This document shows, piece after piece, positions 1 to 8,444 of a DNA stretch of 64,000 nucleotides (positions are counted from its first letter, which is position 1; the number at the start of each line of letters is the position of its first letter). The position numbers and the translations under genes were made by a program. Source of the stretch: Streptomyces marokkonensis (GTDB lineage: Bacteria > Actinomycetota > Actinomycetes > Streptomycetales > Streptomycetaceae); contig NZ_VSKS01000012.1 of the NCBI RefSeq assembly GCF_008312835.1, forward strand, positions 62,001 through 126,000. Direction: 5' to 3'. The notes beneath the pieces were generated by a model. It was given only the letters and a program-made list of their open reading frames with translations. It searched no databases and was not told the DNA's origin.

Positions 1-2
1 GG

Positions 3-197
3 TCAGAGCGCCTCGGCCGAACGCGCCGCGCCGGCCGCCGCGCTCTCCAGGTCCTCGGCGGCGCGGCTGATACGCCGGGCCGACTCCGTGACCTGCCTGC
101 CGAGCCGCTCCGCTTCGACGAAGACCCGGACGGCAAGCACCCCGAGCACCAGAAGACCCAGGAATCCCACGGCAACCGCGAACATCGGCCAGAACAT
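3..197 (-). CDS. Small single-pass membrane protein with coiled-coil tail
   Basis: This is a complete 64-residue ORF with an ATG start and a TGA stop at the very edge of the window. Residues 1-25 form one hydrophobic membrane segment (MFWPMFAVAVGFLGLLVLGV). Residues 28-64 are Ala/Glu/Arg-rich and probably form a short amphipathic helix or coiled coil. It follows the zinc-ribbon gene by 10 nt and is likely co-transcribed with the PafC-PafB group. In related actinobacteria tatA lies next in this direction, but that is outside the window. No function is recognised. The architecture recalls small DUF948-like proteins, though similarity is too weak for a family call. Confidence 0.6.
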   Translation of the reverse strand: MFWPMFAVAVGFLGLLVLGVLAVRVFVEAERLGRQVTESARRISRAAEDLESAAAGAARSAEAL

Positions 198-207
198 GGG
201 AGCGAGC

Positions 208-468
208 CTAGACGGTCGAGTGCAGCCGCAGCGTCCGGACCCCGCCGCCGGTCAGCAGCTCGACGATCCGCTCCCCCGCCGGCTTGCGGACGGCGGCGCC
301 GCACCCGGGACAGGTGAAGGAGTAGAAGGTGGTGCGGCTGCTGGCGCCGATGGCCAGGCGCAGCGCGCTCGCGGAGAGCTCGAAGCGCTCCCGGCAGTCC
401 GGGCAGCCCGCCCGGAACATCACCGGGGCCACGCTCCTCATCCCGGCGAACGCGGACGCCGCCGTCAT
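208..468 (-). CDS. Small zinc-ribbon protein
   Basis: This is an 86-residue protein. Two CxxC knuckles, Cys22/Cys25 (GCPDC) and Cys53/Cys56 (FTCPGC), are spaced as in a zinc ribbon and should bind one zinc ion. The C-terminus is a short basic/hydrophobic region. I chose the ATG at 468 because a GGAG sequence lies about 8 nt upstream; a longer reading frame exists but its N-terminus is low-complexity and would run into pafC. The gene sits 103 nt downstream of pafC on the same strand. Zinc binding is inferred from the motif. The biological role is unknown, though DNA, RNA or protein binding is plausible. Confidence 0.65.
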   Translation of the reverse strand: MTAASAFAGMRSVAPVMFRAGCPDCRERFELSASALRLAIGASSRTTFYSFTCPGCGAAVRKPAGERIVELLTGGGVRTLRLHSTV

Positions 469-571
469 GCCCCGCACTCCAGGGGTCGCCGACTCGCTCA
501 AAGCCCTCGCTCCTGACTGTCGTCCTGCCCGTCCCGCACAGGCCGCCCGTCCCAGCCCGCGTGCGGCCCGT

Positions 572-1567
572 TCATCCGGCCGCCTCGGCCCCGTCGTACG
601 CCGCCAGCGCCTCGCGCGCCGCCTGCCGGGCGCTGTCGGCCAGCTCGGACGGCTCGACGATGCGGCCGTCGCGGCCGAGCCGCAGCGCCAGCCGTCTGAG
701 CGAGGCGGGGTCGGGCGTGCGCAGGGTGATACGCAGCCCGCCGTCGGGAAGCTCATCCGCGCTGTCGTGCGGGTAGTACTCGGCGACCCAGCGCCCGCCC
801 GGCGCGACCTCGACCACCACCTCCGGGTCCTCGGCCGCGGGCTGCACCAGTGCCTCCGACAGGTCCCGCAGCTCCATCTCGGGCGGCGCGGACGGCTCGT
901 CCATGACCCTGATCTCGGCGACCCGGTCGAGCCGGAAGGTGCGGCGCGCCTCGGAGCGGCGGCACCAGGCCTCGACGTAGGTGTGACCGACGCTGACCAG
1001 ACGGATGGGGTCGATCTCCCGCTCGGTCACCTCGTCGCGCGCGGGCGAGTAGTAGCGGATCCACAGCCTGCGGCGCTCGGCGATGGCCCGGTCGACGTCC
1101 GCGAAGACCCCGCCCTCGGACTCGAAGGTCACCGACAGCCGGGAGCTGGCGCCCGCCGCCTCACCGGCGGCGGTCTCGACCTTGGCCGTGGCGCGCAGCA
1201 GGGCCTGCCGGTCGCTCTCGCGCAGGCCGGGCAGGGTGGCCACGGCACGGGCGGCGACCAGCAGGGCGGTCGCCTCGTCGGCGGCCAGCCTCAGCGGCTC
1301 GGCGGCCTCGGCGCCGAGGGCCGCCGGGTTGTGCCACCAGATGCGCTCGCCGTCGGTGTCGATGTCCAGCAGGTCGCCGCCGCGGAAGCTGGTGCCGCAC
1401 ATGGGCAGGACGTCGAGGTCGGAGACCAGCTCGTCCTCGGTGATGCCGAAGGCGCGCGCCACGTCCTCGATCCGGGCGCCGGGGCGCTCGCGCAGATACG
1501 TCACCAGCGAGAGCATCCGCCGGGTCTGGTCGATGGCGTTCACGGGCCTGACCGGTTTGCCTGCCAC
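572..1567 (-). CDS. pafC: WYL-domain transcriptional regulator PafC
   Basis: This is a 331-residue protein. An N-terminal winged-helix-like segment (about residues 10-75) is followed by a WYL domain (about 150-225, with RRLWIRYYSPARDEV and the HTYVEAWCRR/TFRLDRV strands) and a C-terminal WCX-type region. The GTG start at 1567 follows a GGGGGAG ribosome site that overlaps the end of pafB, and only 18 nt separate the genes. In mycobacteria the adjacent pafB and pafC products form a complex that activates RecA-independent DNA-damage genes. The order pafA..pafB-pafC is kept here with two FKBP genes inserted. The role is inferred from family and synteny. Confidence 0.82.
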   Translation of the reverse strand: MAGKPVRPVNAIDQTRRMLSLVTYLRERPGARIEDVARAFGITEDELVSDLDVLPMCGTSFRGGDLLDIDTDGERIWWHNPAALGAEAAEPLRLAADEATALLVAARAVATLPGLRESDRQALLRATAKVETAAGEAAGASSRLSVTFESEGGVFADVDRAIAERRRLWIRYYSPARDEVTEREIDPIRLVSVGHTYVEAWCRRSEARRTFRLDRVAEIRVMDEPSAPPEMELRDLSEALVQPAAEDPEVVVEVAPGGRWVAEYYPHDSADELPDGGLRITLRTPDPASLRRLALRLGRDGRIVEPSELADSARQAAREALAAYDGAEAAG

Positions 1568-1585
1568 GTTCTTGTCCGCTCCCCC

Positions 1586-2539
1586 TCAGCCCTTGGCCAC
1601 GGCACGCAGCCGGTCCACCACGTCGGCCCGCAGCTCGGCGGGTCCCAGGACCACCACGTCCGGCCCGAACTCCACCAGCCAGGCATCCAGCCCGTGTCCG
1701 TACGGAATCTCCAACTCGTCCCAGCCGTCCCCGAGTTCCCGCACCGCGGTGGCCTTCGACCGGAGCGGGTAACCGGCGTCGGAGCGCAGCCGGATCCGCG
1801 CCGAGCGGTCGGCGGTCTCCCCGGCCCAGCTCGCCACGGTCTCCCGCACGGTGACGACGTCCGGCACCGGGACGGTGAACCGGCCGCTGCGCGACCGCAC
1901 CTTGCCGCTGATCCGGGAGAGCCGGAAGACCCGCTCGGCACCCCGGTCACGGTCCCAGCCGGCCAGGTACCAGTGGCCGCGCCAGCACTCCAGCGCCCAC
2001 GGTTCGACGTGGCGGGGTTCGGGCTGGGCGGCGTTGGCCTTGCGGTAGTCGAAGACGACTGGCCGGCGGTCGCGGCAGGCCAGCATCAGCGGCTCGAACG
2101 CCGCCTCGTGCACGGGGATGCGCGGTTCGAGCGCACCATGGGCACCGTACGGGTCGACGTCCTCCGGGAGGCCCGCCGCGCGCAGCTTCTGCAGGGCGCC
2201 GCTGGCCGCTCCGGCGAGCCGGGCCTGCTGCCACACCTTGGCGGCGAGCCCGAGGGCTGCGGCCTCCTCGGCGTCGAGGGTGATCGGCGGCAGCCGGTTG
2301 CTGTCGCGGCGCGCGAGGTAGCCGGTGTCGCCGTCGAGGTTCTCAACGGTTTCGATCACCAGTCCGAGTTCGCGCAGATCGTCCTTGTCGCGCTCGAACA
2401 TCCGGTTGAAGGAGTCGTCGGACCCGGCTTCCAGATAGGCCTCGATGGACTCGCGCAGCTCGCGCTTGCTGAGCGGCCGCCGGGTCCCGAGCAGACACAG
2501 CGCCAGATTCATCAGCCGCTCGGCCTTGGCAATGGCCAT
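1586..2539 (-). CDS. pafB: WYL-domain transcriptional regulator PafB
   Basis: This is a 317-residue protein. A winged-helix segment (residues 1-65, beginning MAIAKAERLMNLALCLL) precedes a WYL domain (about 140-215, with RRPVVFDYRKA and CWRGHWYLAGWD) and a C-terminal WCX domain that contains VEFGPDVVVLGP. I chose the ATG at 2539 although the frame is open to 2620, because the shorter form matches the usual family N-terminus and has GGGAGG about 12 nt upstream. It is the upstream partner of pafC. WYL domains are thought to sense nucleic-acid or nucleotide ligands. A hairpin at 2613-2640 separates it from the FKBP gene, so it probably has its own promoter. Confidence 0.82.
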   Translation of the reverse strand: MAIAKAERLMNLALCLLGTRRPLSKRELRESIEAYLEAGSDDSFNRMFERDKDDLRELGLVIETVENLDGDTGYLARRDSNRLPPITLDAEEAAALGLAAKVWQQARLAGAASGALQKLRAAGLPEDVDPYGAHGALEPRIPVHEAAFEPLMLACRDRRPVVFDYRKANAAQPEPRHVEPWALECWRGHWYLAGWDRDRGAERVFRLSRISGKVRSRSGRFTVPVPDVVTVRETVASWAGETADRSARIRLRSDAGYPLRSKATAVRELGDGWDELEIPYGHGLDAWLVEFGPDVVVLGPAELRADVVDRLRAVAKG

Positions 2540-2612
2540 CGACGCGCTTCGCCTCCCTATGGTGCTTACGAGCGATGACCGTACCGCCCCGAGGTGGCGC
2601 GGTAAAAGCCGA

Positions 2613-2640
2613 GGGCCCATGCCCGGACAGGCATGGGCCC
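2613..2640 (-). terminator. Hairpin terminator after the cytosolic FKBP gene
   Basis: A perfect 11-bp inverted repeat has arms at 2613-2623 and 2630-2640 (gggcccatgcc / ggcatgggccc) and a 6-nt loop. It lies 22 nt beyond the FKBP stop and before pafB. There is no U-tract, as is usual in Streptomyces. Confidence 0.7.
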
Positions 2641-2662
2641 CAGGCGATCGACTCCGGTCGGA

Positions 2663-3034
2663 TCAGACGCCGAGGAGGTCGACCACGAAGATCAGGGTCT
2701 CACCGGGCTTGATCGCCGGGGTGGGGCTCTGGTTGCCGTAGGCGAGGTGCGCCGGGATGGTCAGCTGACGGCGGCCGCCGACCTTCATGCCCTGCACGCC
2801 CTGGTCCCAGCCCTTGATGACCCGGCCGCCGCCCAGCGGGAAGCGGAAGGGGGTGCCGCGGTTCCAGCTGGCGTCGAACTCCTCGCCCGTGCTGAACGCC
2901 ACGCCGACGTAGTGGACGGTGACGGTCTGACCCGCCTGCGCCACCTCGCCGTCGCCCTCCCAGATGTCCTTGATCTCGAGGTCCGCCGGGGGCTCGCCGC
3001 CCGGGAAGTCGATCTCGGGCTTGTCGATGCTCAC
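2663..3034 (-). CDS. FKBP-type peptidyl-prolyl cis-trans isomerase, cytosolic
   Basis: This 123-residue protein is a single FKBP domain. It shows VTVHYVGVAFSTGEEFDASW, the ligand-pocket stretch FPLGGGRVIKGWDQGVQGMKVGG, IPAHLAYG, and the closing strand TLIFVVDLLGV. There is no signal peptide, so it should act in the cytoplasm, isomerising prolyl bonds during folding. Length and core motifs fit minimal bacterial FKBPs. It lies 61 nt downstream of the FKBP lipoprotein gene and is followed by a strong hairpin. Its location between pafA and pafB is conserved in Streptomyces as far as I recall. A functional link to pupylation is not shown by the sequence. Confidence 0.92.
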   Translation of the reverse strand: MSIDKPEIDFPGGEPPADLEIKDIWEGDGEVAQAGQTVTVHYVGVAFSTGEEFDASWNRGTPFRFPLGGGRVIKGWDQGVQGMKVGGRRQLTIPAHLAYGNQSPTPAIKPGETLIFVVDLLGV

Positions 3035-3095
3035 GTCTAACGCTCCTGCTTGTCTGCGGAAAGGCGAACACGCACAGTCTTACATCCCCACGGCG

Positions 3096-4097
3096 TCACA
3101 GCTTCGCGAGGATGTCGACCGAGAAGACCAGTGTGGAGTCCTTCTTGATCTCGCTGCCCTGCGGCGGATTGTCGCCGTAGCCCAGCTCCGGCGGGATGAC
3201 GATGAGGACCCGGCTGCCGACCTTCTTGCCGGTGAGCCCCTGCGCCCAGCCCTTGACGACCTGCTGGAGCGAGAACGACGTCAGCTGCCCCCGGCCGTAG
3301 GTGGAGTCGAACTCCTTGCCGCCGTCCCACAGCACGCCCTTGTACTGCACGAGCACGCTGTTGTCGGCGCCGACCTCCTCGCCGTCGCCCTCGAGGACGT
3401 AGCTCGACACGAGCTTCTTGGGGGCGTCCGTGTCGGGCACCTCGATGGAGGGCGCCTTGCCGTCGGTGTTGGTGCCGACCTTGGGCAGGTCCTTGTTGTC
3501 CTGGGCCACCTCGGAGCCCTTGGCGGAGCTCTTGGCGTTGTACGTGTCCTGCACGTCGACCACGAACACCAGCGTGTCGGTGCCCTTGATGCCCGCCTGC
3601 TCGTTGCCCTGCTCGCCGTACCCCCACTTCGGCGGTACGGCCATCTGGACGCGGCTGCCGGTCTTCTTGCCGGTGAGCGCGTACCGCCAGCCGTCGATGA
3701 TGGTGCCCTGGGCGAGCTGGATGGCCAGCGGGGTCTTGCGGTCGTAGGAGTTGTCGAACACCTTCGCGGTGCTCCACACCTGACCCAGGTAGTGGGCCAC
3801 GACGAAGTCGTTCTCGGCGACCGTCTTGCCGCCGCCCGCGATGACGGTCTTGACCGCGAGGTCCTTGGAGGGATCGCCGCTGCCCTTGGCGACCGTCGGC
3901 TTCTCACCGAACTTCGTGCCCGCCGTGATCGCCGGAAGCGGGCCGTCGACGATCTTCGGCGGCGGCGCGGCGGACGTCTCGGGCGCCGAGGGCGACGCGC
4001 TGTCGCCGGCATTGCCCGAGTCGGACTTGTCGTCGCCGCACGCGGCGAGGGTGGCCAGTCCAGCGGGAACGGCAATGAGAAGTGAGCGTCGGCGCAC
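3096..4097 (-). CDS. FKBP-type peptidyl-prolyl isomerase lipoprotein, two domains
   Basis: This is a 333-residue exported lipoprotein. The N-terminus MRRRSLLIAVPAGLATLAAC is a type II signal peptide with lipobox ending at Cys20. A Ser/Pro/Ala-rich linker follows, then two FKBP domains: about 95-170 (NDFVVAHYLGQVWST..., GWRYALTGKKTGSRVQMAVP) and about 225-333 (NSVLVQYKGVLWDGG..., GWAQGLTGKKVGSRVLIVIP). It should act outside the membrane, helping exported proteins fold. The start is the GTG at 4097. The two domains look like an internal duplication. The gene lies 138 nt downstream of pafA on the same strand and 61 nt before the cytosolic FKBP gene. Confidence 0.9.
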   Translation of the reverse strand: MRRRSLLIAVPAGLATLAACGDDKSDSGNAGDSASPSAPETSAAPPPKIVDGPLPAITAGTKFGEKPTVAKGSGDPSKDLAVKTVIAGGGKTVAENDFVVAHYLGQVWSTAKVFDNSYDRKTPLAIQLAQGTIIDGWRYALTGKKTGSRVQMAVPPKWGYGEQGNEQAGIKGTDTLVFVVDVQDTYNAKSSAKGSEVAQDNKDLPKVGTNTDGKAPSIEVPDTDAPKKLVSSYVLEGDGEEVGADNSVLVQYKGVLWDGGKEFDSTYGRGQLTSFSLQQVVKGWAQGLTGKKVGSRVLIVIPPELGYGDNPPQGSEIKKDSTLVFSVDILAKL

Positions 4098-4235
4098 GGT
4101 GGGGGCCTCGTAATCGTCGATCTTGTGGATGGCGTCCGCGCAACTCTACGGCGTGAGAAGGGCGCCGCACGGTGTAACGTACGGCGCCCGTGTGACGTTC
4201 CGGGAATATTGGGATCCCCTGACAGAACGTGTTTC

Positions 4236-5597
4236 TCACATTCCGGCGATCAGCTTCTCCACCCGTTCGTCCACCGAGCGGAACGGGTCCTTGCACAACA
4301 CGGTGCGCTGGGCCTGGTCGTTCAGCTTGAGGTGCACCCAGTCGACGGTGAAGTCGCGGCGCTGCTCCTGGGCCCGCCGGATGAAGTCGCCCCGCAGCCG
4401 GGCCCGAGTGGTCTGCGGCGGTACGGACTTGCCCTCGAAGATCTTCAAGTCGTTGCAGATCCGGGCGGCTTGTCCCTTCTTCTCCAGCAGGTAGTACAGG
4501 CCCCGCCGGCGGTGGATGTCGTGGTAGGCGAGGTCTATCTGCGCGACCCGGGGGTGCGACATGGTCATGTTGTGCTTGGCCCGGTACCGCTCGAGCAGCT
4601 TGTACTTCATGACCCAGTCGATCTCGGTGCCGATGCGGTCGAGGTCCTCGGACTCGATCGCGTCCAGCGTGCGGCCCCACAGCTCCAGCACCTGCTCGAC
4701 GGTGCCGGTGCGGATGCCGCGGCGCTCGCAGAAGTCCAGCGCCTTCTCGTAGTACTCGCGCTGCACCTCCAGCGCGGACGCCTCCCGGCCGCTGGCCAGG
4801 CGCACCTTGCGCCGCCCGGTGATGTCGTGGCTGACCTCGCGGATCGCCCGGATGGGGTTCTCCAGGGTCAGGTCGCGCATCACGGTGCCCGCCTCGATCA
4901 TGCGCAGCACCAGGTCGGTGGCGCCGACCTTGAGCAGCATGGTCGTCTCGGACATGTTCGAGTCGCCCACGATGACGTGCAGCCGGCGGTAGCGCTCGGC
5001 GTCCGCGTGCGGCTCGTCCCGCGTGTTGATGATCGGCCGGGAGCGGGTCGTCGCGGAGGAGACGCCCTCCCAGATGTGCTCGGCCCGCTGGCTGACGCAG
5101 TACACGGCGCCGCGCGGCGTCTGCAGCACCTTGCCCGCGCCGCACAGCAGCTGCCTCGTCACCAGGAAGGGGATGAGGATGTCCGCCAGCCGGGAGAACT
5201 CCCCGTGCCGGGCGACGAGGTAGTTCTCGTGGCACCCGTAGGAGTTGCCGGCCGAGTCGGTGTTGTTCTTGAAGAGGTAGACGTCGCCCGCGATTCCCTC
5301 CTCGTGCAGGCGTCGTTCGGCGTCCACCAGGAGTCCTTCGAGAATGCGCTCGCCGGCCTTGTCGTGGGTGACCAGCTCGGTCACGTTGTCACATTCCGGC
5401 GTTGCGTATTCCGGATGTGACCCCACGTCGAGATAGAGGCGGGCGCCGTTTCGCAGAAAGACATTGCTGCTCCGGCCCCATGACACGACACGGCGGAAGA
5501 GGTACCGCGCCACCTCGTCAGGCGACAGGCGGCGCTGTCCCCTGAACGTGCACGTGACGCCGTACTCGTTCTCCAGCCCGAAAATGCGGCGGTCCAT
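4236..5597 (-). CDS. pafA: Pup--protein ligase PafA
   Basis: This 453-residue, glutamine-synthetase-like ligase uses ATP to activate the C-terminal Glu of Pup and couple it to substrate lysines. The GLENEYG motif (residues 7-13) carries the Mg/ATP-binding glutamates. [15 protein letters not shown] contains Asp57, the position of the catalytic aspartate in M. tuberculosis Paf[32 protein letters not shown] and [14 protein letters not shown] are the other conserved blocks. It lacks the loop that distinguishes Dop. The start codon lies 9 nt after the stop of the MFS gene and has no clear ribosome-binding site, which suggests translational coupling or a leaderless start. Confidence 0.97.
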   Translation of the reverse strand: MDRRIFGLENEYGVTCTFRGQRRLSPDEVARYLFRRVVSWGRSSNVFLRNGARLYLDVGSHPEYATPECDNVTELVTHDKAGERILEGLLVDAERRLHEEGIAGDVYLFKNNTDSAGNSYGCHENYLVARHGEFSRLADILIPFLVTRQLLCGAGKVLQTPRGAVYCVSQRAEHIWEGVSSATTRSRPIINTRDEPHADAERYRRLHVIVGDSNMSETTMLLKVGATDLVLRMIEAGTVMRDLTLENPIRAIREVSHDITGRRKVRLASGREASALEVQREYYEKALDFCERRGIRTGTVEQVLELWGRTLDAIESEDLDRIGTEIDWVMKYKLLERYRAKHNMTMSHPRVAQIDLAYHDIHRRRGLYYLLEKKGQAARICNDLKIFEGKSVPPQTTRARLRGDFIRRAQEQRRDFTVDWVHLKLNDQAQRTVLCKDPFRSVDERVEKLIAGM

Positions 5598-5606
5598 GAG
5601 GGAACA

Positions 5607-6866
5607 TTACGCCCGATCCCCCGAGCTGAAACGAGGTTCGGGGGCACGGTTCGGATCATTTTCCGAACGGGCCGCGACCACCGCCCTGCCGGCGGGAACC
5701 GCCAATACCCGTCCCGTGGCGATCAAAACCAGCAGCGACACGCCGCCCGCGACACCCGGCACGGCGAACCCCCACAGCGCCCCGCCCGTCTCGACCACCG
5801 GACCGGTGAGACCCGTTCCGACCGACGCGCCCACGGTGAAGGTCGTCACCAGCCAGGAGAAGGCCTCCGTGACGGTCCCGCGCGGCGCGTGCCGGTCGAC
5901 GAGCACGAACGCGCAGGCGATCGCCGGCGCCAGGAAGAGGCCGGCGACCACGGTGAGCAACGTCATGGCCACCGGGCCGGGCATCAGCATCAGCGGCAGG
6001 TAACACACCGCCAGAAGGGCCACGAGCACCTGAAGCCGCCGCGCGGGCTCACCGGCCCACTGCCGGGCCCCGTACGCCGCACCGCCGACCAGGGCGCCCA
6101 GCCCGATCCCCGCCATCAGCCAGCCGTACACGTGGTCGCCGCCGTGCTGGTCCGCGTACGTCACGGCCGCCACCGTGATCGACCCCAGGGCCATCCCCAC
6201 GGCCAGGAAGGCGCCCAGCAGCGCGAGCAGCCCCGGCGAGCGCAGGGCGCCCAGCCAGTGCGCCTCGCGCGGCGCCGACCGCCAGGCGCGGGAGGGCTGC
6301 GACACGACGACGGAGAGGGCGCCCAGCACGCCGATGACGTTCAGCACGAGCAGCGCGGCCTGGGCGGACCACAACGAGGCGCAGACCGTCACGAGCAGCG
6401 GCCCGACGGTGAACATCACCTCCTGCGCCACGGCGTCCATGGCGTACGCCCGGTGCACGTGGTCCTCCTTGGGCAGCACCGAGGACCACAGCGCCCGCAG
6501 CCCGCCCTCCAGCGGCGGAGTGAAGAGGCCCGCCGCGGCGACCGCGCCGTAGGCGAGCGCCGGGGGCCCGGTACCCACGAAGGCGAACACGGCCATCGCC
6601 AGCGCCGACAGCACGGCGGCGGGCAACTGCACCCGCGGCTGCCCCCGCAGGTCCACCAGCCGCCCCAGCACAGGCTGTCCGACGGCGTTGGCGACGCCGT
6701 ACACCGCGGCCAGGGCTCCGGCCAGGCTGTACGTACCGCCCTCCGCGCGCACGAACAGCACGATCGCGATGGCCGCGGTCGCGTTGGGCAGCCGCCCCAC
6801 GAGCGTGCCGACCAGCAGCCGGGTGGCGTGCCGTGCCCGGAGGATCTCCAGGTATCCCGTGGCCAT
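5607..6866 (-). CDS. Major facilitator superfamily transporter
   Basis: This is a 419-residue protein with about twelve hydrophobic segments. An MFS-like loop follows segment 2 (GQPVLGRLVDLRGQPRVQL), and the middle contains EDHVHRAYAMDAVAQEVMFTVGPLL. The substrate is unknown; the fold fits drug or metabolite exporters. The ATG at 6866 is preceded by GGAGG. It is transcribed divergently from a lacI-type gene across a palindromic operator candidate, so the neighbouring regulator probably controls it. Its TAA stop is only 9 nt before pafA, so readthrough of this transcript would also express pafA. It is clearly an integral membrane protein, but no more specific role can be given. Confidence 0.88.
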   Translation of the reverse strand: MATGYLEILRARHATRLLVGTLVGRLPNATAAIAIVLFVRAEGGTYSLAGALAAVYGVANAVGQPVLGRLVDLRGQPRVQLPAAVLSALAMAVFAFVGTGPPALAYGAVAAAGLFTPPLEGGLRALWSSVLPKEDHVHRAYAMDAVAQEVMFTVGPLLVTVCASLWSAQAALLVLNVIGVLGALSVVVSQPSRAWRSAPREAHWLGALRSPGLLALLGAFLAVGMALGSITVAAVTYADQHGGDHVYGWLMAGIGLGALVGGAAYGARQWAGEPARRLQVLVALLAVCYLPLMLMPGPVAMTLLTVVAGLFLAPAIACAFVLVDRHAPRGTVTEAFSWLVTTFTVGASVGTGLTGPVVETGGALWGFAVPGVAGGVSLLVLIATGRVLAVPAGRAVVAARSENDPNRAPEPRFSSGDRA

Positions 6867-6882
6867 TCCGGCGCCTCCACTG

Positions 6883-6900
6883 AAGTTTTACGTATAACTT
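6883..6900. promoter_or_regulatory. Palindromic operator candidate for the LacI-type regulator
   Basis: aagttttacgtataactt is palindromic at 16 of 18 positions around a central CG, typical of LacI/GalR operators. It lies between the divergent MFS and lacI-type genes, 16 nt upstream of the MFS start. A second TACGTA core occurs at 6910-6915, with centres 21 bp apart (two helical turns). Confidence 0.6.
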
Positions 6901-6959
6901 GTTCCTCCATACGTACCATGGCCGCTGTTCACCAGTCCAGACGAAGGAGCGGCCCGACG

Positions 6960-7976
6960 ATGCCCGGAGCCGGTACCCGCCCCACGAGCCGGGATGTCGC
7001 CCAGGCCGCCGGTGTCTCCCAGGCCGCGGTCTCCCTGGTCCTCGGCGACAAGTGGCGCGGCCGGGTCTCACAGGCCACGGCGGAGCGCGTGCGCGAGGCC
7101 GCGCGCGCCCTGGGCTACCGGCCCAACCTCGCCGCCCGCAACCTCCGCCTCGGCCGTACCCGCACGGTCCTCCTCGTCGTCCCCGCCCTCACCACGGAGT
7201 TCTTCGCGGGCGTCTACACGGGTGCCGCCCGGGTGGCCTCCCAGCACGGATTCGGCGTGGTCCTCTACCCCTCCCCCGAGGGCATCGGCCCCGCTCGCAA
7301 CCCCTTCGCGTCCGCCCAGGCGGCCCTGGACGGCGTGATCGCCTCCTCGATGGCGGCGGAGGCGCTGACCGCGATCCGCGGCGACCAGCTGCCGCTGGTG
7401 ATGCTGGACAGCGATCCCGAGGGCAGTGTGGGCGCGGCCACGGTCAACCTGGACATCGCCGACGGGGTCCGGCAGGTCACGGACCACCTTCTCGGCCTGG
7501 GGCACCGCCGGTTCCTGCATCTGGCGGCGGATGTGCCGTCCTGGACCTTCGAGGTGCGCGCGCGGGAGCTGGCGGGGCGGCTGCGGGAGGTCCCGGGGAC
7601 GTCGTTGCGCACGGCGCGTGCGCCGATCTCCATCAGGGGTGCGGAGGCCTCGGCCCAGGCCGCGCTCGCCGGGGCGCCGGACCGGCCGACCGCGGTGGTC
7701 TGTGACGACGACCAGCTGGCGGCGGGCGCGTACAAGGCGGCGCGGCGGCTGGGGCTGCGGGTGCCGGAGGATCTGTCCGTCACCGGGCTGGACGATCTGG
7801 CCCTGGCGACGGCGATCGATCCGGAGCTGACGACGGTGCGGCTGGATGCGGAGCTGTTCGGGGAGCGGGGGATGCGGGCGCTGCTGGCGGTGCTGGAGGG
7901 ACGCGATCCCTCGGAGGGCGACATCCCGGTCGACCTGGTGGTGCGGGGGTCGACGGCACGGGTGCCGGCGGGCTGA
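6960..7976 (+). CDS. LacI-family transcriptional regulator
   Basis: This is a 338-residue protein. The N-terminal LacI helix-turn-helix reads TSRDVAQAAGVSQAAVSLVL, followed by the hinge region RVREAARALGYRPNLAARNL. A periplasmic-binding-protein-like sensor domain (about 65-338) includes VVCDDDQLAAGAYKAARRLG and the VPEDLSVTGLDDL signature. The ATG at 6960 has GGAG about 12 nt upstream; a start slightly upstream is possible but has a weaker site. The effector is unknown, probably a sugar or small metabolite. Divergence from the MFS gene over a TACGTA palindrome suggests local control of that gene and self-regulation. Confidence 0.93.
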   Translation: MPGAGTRPTSRDVAQAAGVSQAAVSLVLGDKWRGRVSQATAERVREAARALGYRPNLAARNLRLGRTRTVLLVVPALTTEFFAGVYTGAARVASQHGFGVVLYPSPEGIGPARNPFASAQAALDGVIASSMAAEALTAIRGDQLPLVMLDSDPEGSVGAATVNLDIADGVRQVTDHLLGLGHRRFLHLAADVPSWTFEVRARELAGRLREVPGTSLRTARAPISIRGAEASAQAALAGAPDRPTAVVCDDDQLAAGAYKAARRLGLRVPEDLSVTGLDDLALATAIDPELTTVRLDAELFGERGMRALLAVLEGRDPSEGDIPVDLVVRGSTARVPAG

Positions 7977-8037
7977 CGCGGCGAGGGCTGCGCCGGCCGG
8001 GGTTGAGGGAGCTACCCGGCGTCGGTGTGGGCCGGCG

Positions 8038-8092
8038 GAGGTGGCGCAGCCCGGCGCATACGGGGTGCCGTCGCGCCGGGCTGTGCCACCTC
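8038..8092. terminator. Long hairpin, probable bidirectional terminator (lacI-type gene / prcA)
   Basis: Arms 8038-8057 and 8073-8092 are complementary at 19 of 20 positions around a 15-nt loop. It lies 62 nt after the lacI-type stop and downstream of convergent prcA, so it could end both transcripts. Confidence 0.65.
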
Positions 8093-8121
8093 CCCCACTC
8101 TCGGCTTCGCTCGAGCGGGGG
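8092..8121. repeat. Short hairpin-forming intergenic sequence
   Basis: cccccactc (8092-8100) pairs with gagcggggg (8113-8121) at 8 of 9 positions. The sequence around it resembles a short hairpin repeat I remember from many Streptomyces intergenic regions; this was not checked by search. Confidence 0.4.
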
Positions 8122-8287
8122 ACCCCATCACCCCAGCGGCACGACCGCCCGCGACGACCGGCAACGGCGAGGCTGCCCGCAGGAACGGAGGCGCGACACC
8201 GCTTGCCCGCAGGCACGGCGCGCGCGGCACCTCTGCCGGCGGTTGTCCGCACTGGCGCGGCCGGCCGCCGCGGAGTACGCCGCCGAC

Positions 8288-8414
8288 GGCGCGGAGGGGA
8301 CGGGGCGGGGGTGTGCGCCCGCAGCGGCTGGTGCGAGTCAGCGCCCTCGGCCCCTTCGGCCAACCCAGTCGCGCCAGTCCGAGGACGGACACCCCCGACC
8401 CGGCCCCGACCCAC
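8288..8414. repeat. Dispersed intergenic repeat, copy A
   Basis: The 47-bp core (8368-8414) matches the reverse complement of 42139-42186 with a single 1-base gap as the only difference. Similarity at a lower level continues to about 8288, matching reverse-complemented sequence to about 42275. No ORF of interest lies in it. Confidence 0.7.
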
Positions 8415-8444
8415 CCACCGGCATCAGGCGCTGCACGAGGAGAC

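Larger units (their letters stand above)
7977..8444. other. Gene-free interval between convergent lacI-type gene and prcA
   Basis: This 468-bp interval has no convincing gene. It holds a large hairpin (8038-8092), a second hairpin-forming sequence (8092-8121), and one copy of a long GC-rich repeat (8288-8414) that recurs inverted near 42.2 kb. The open frames across it are low-complexity Pro/Arg/Ala frames. Confidence 0.7.

Noticed and set aside
329-2578. A 749-codon open frame on the plus strand opposite pafB and pafC
   Set aside because: It is a high-GC shadow frame. The protein is Arg/Pro/Gly/His-rich without domains, while the minus strand encodes clear WYL proteins.
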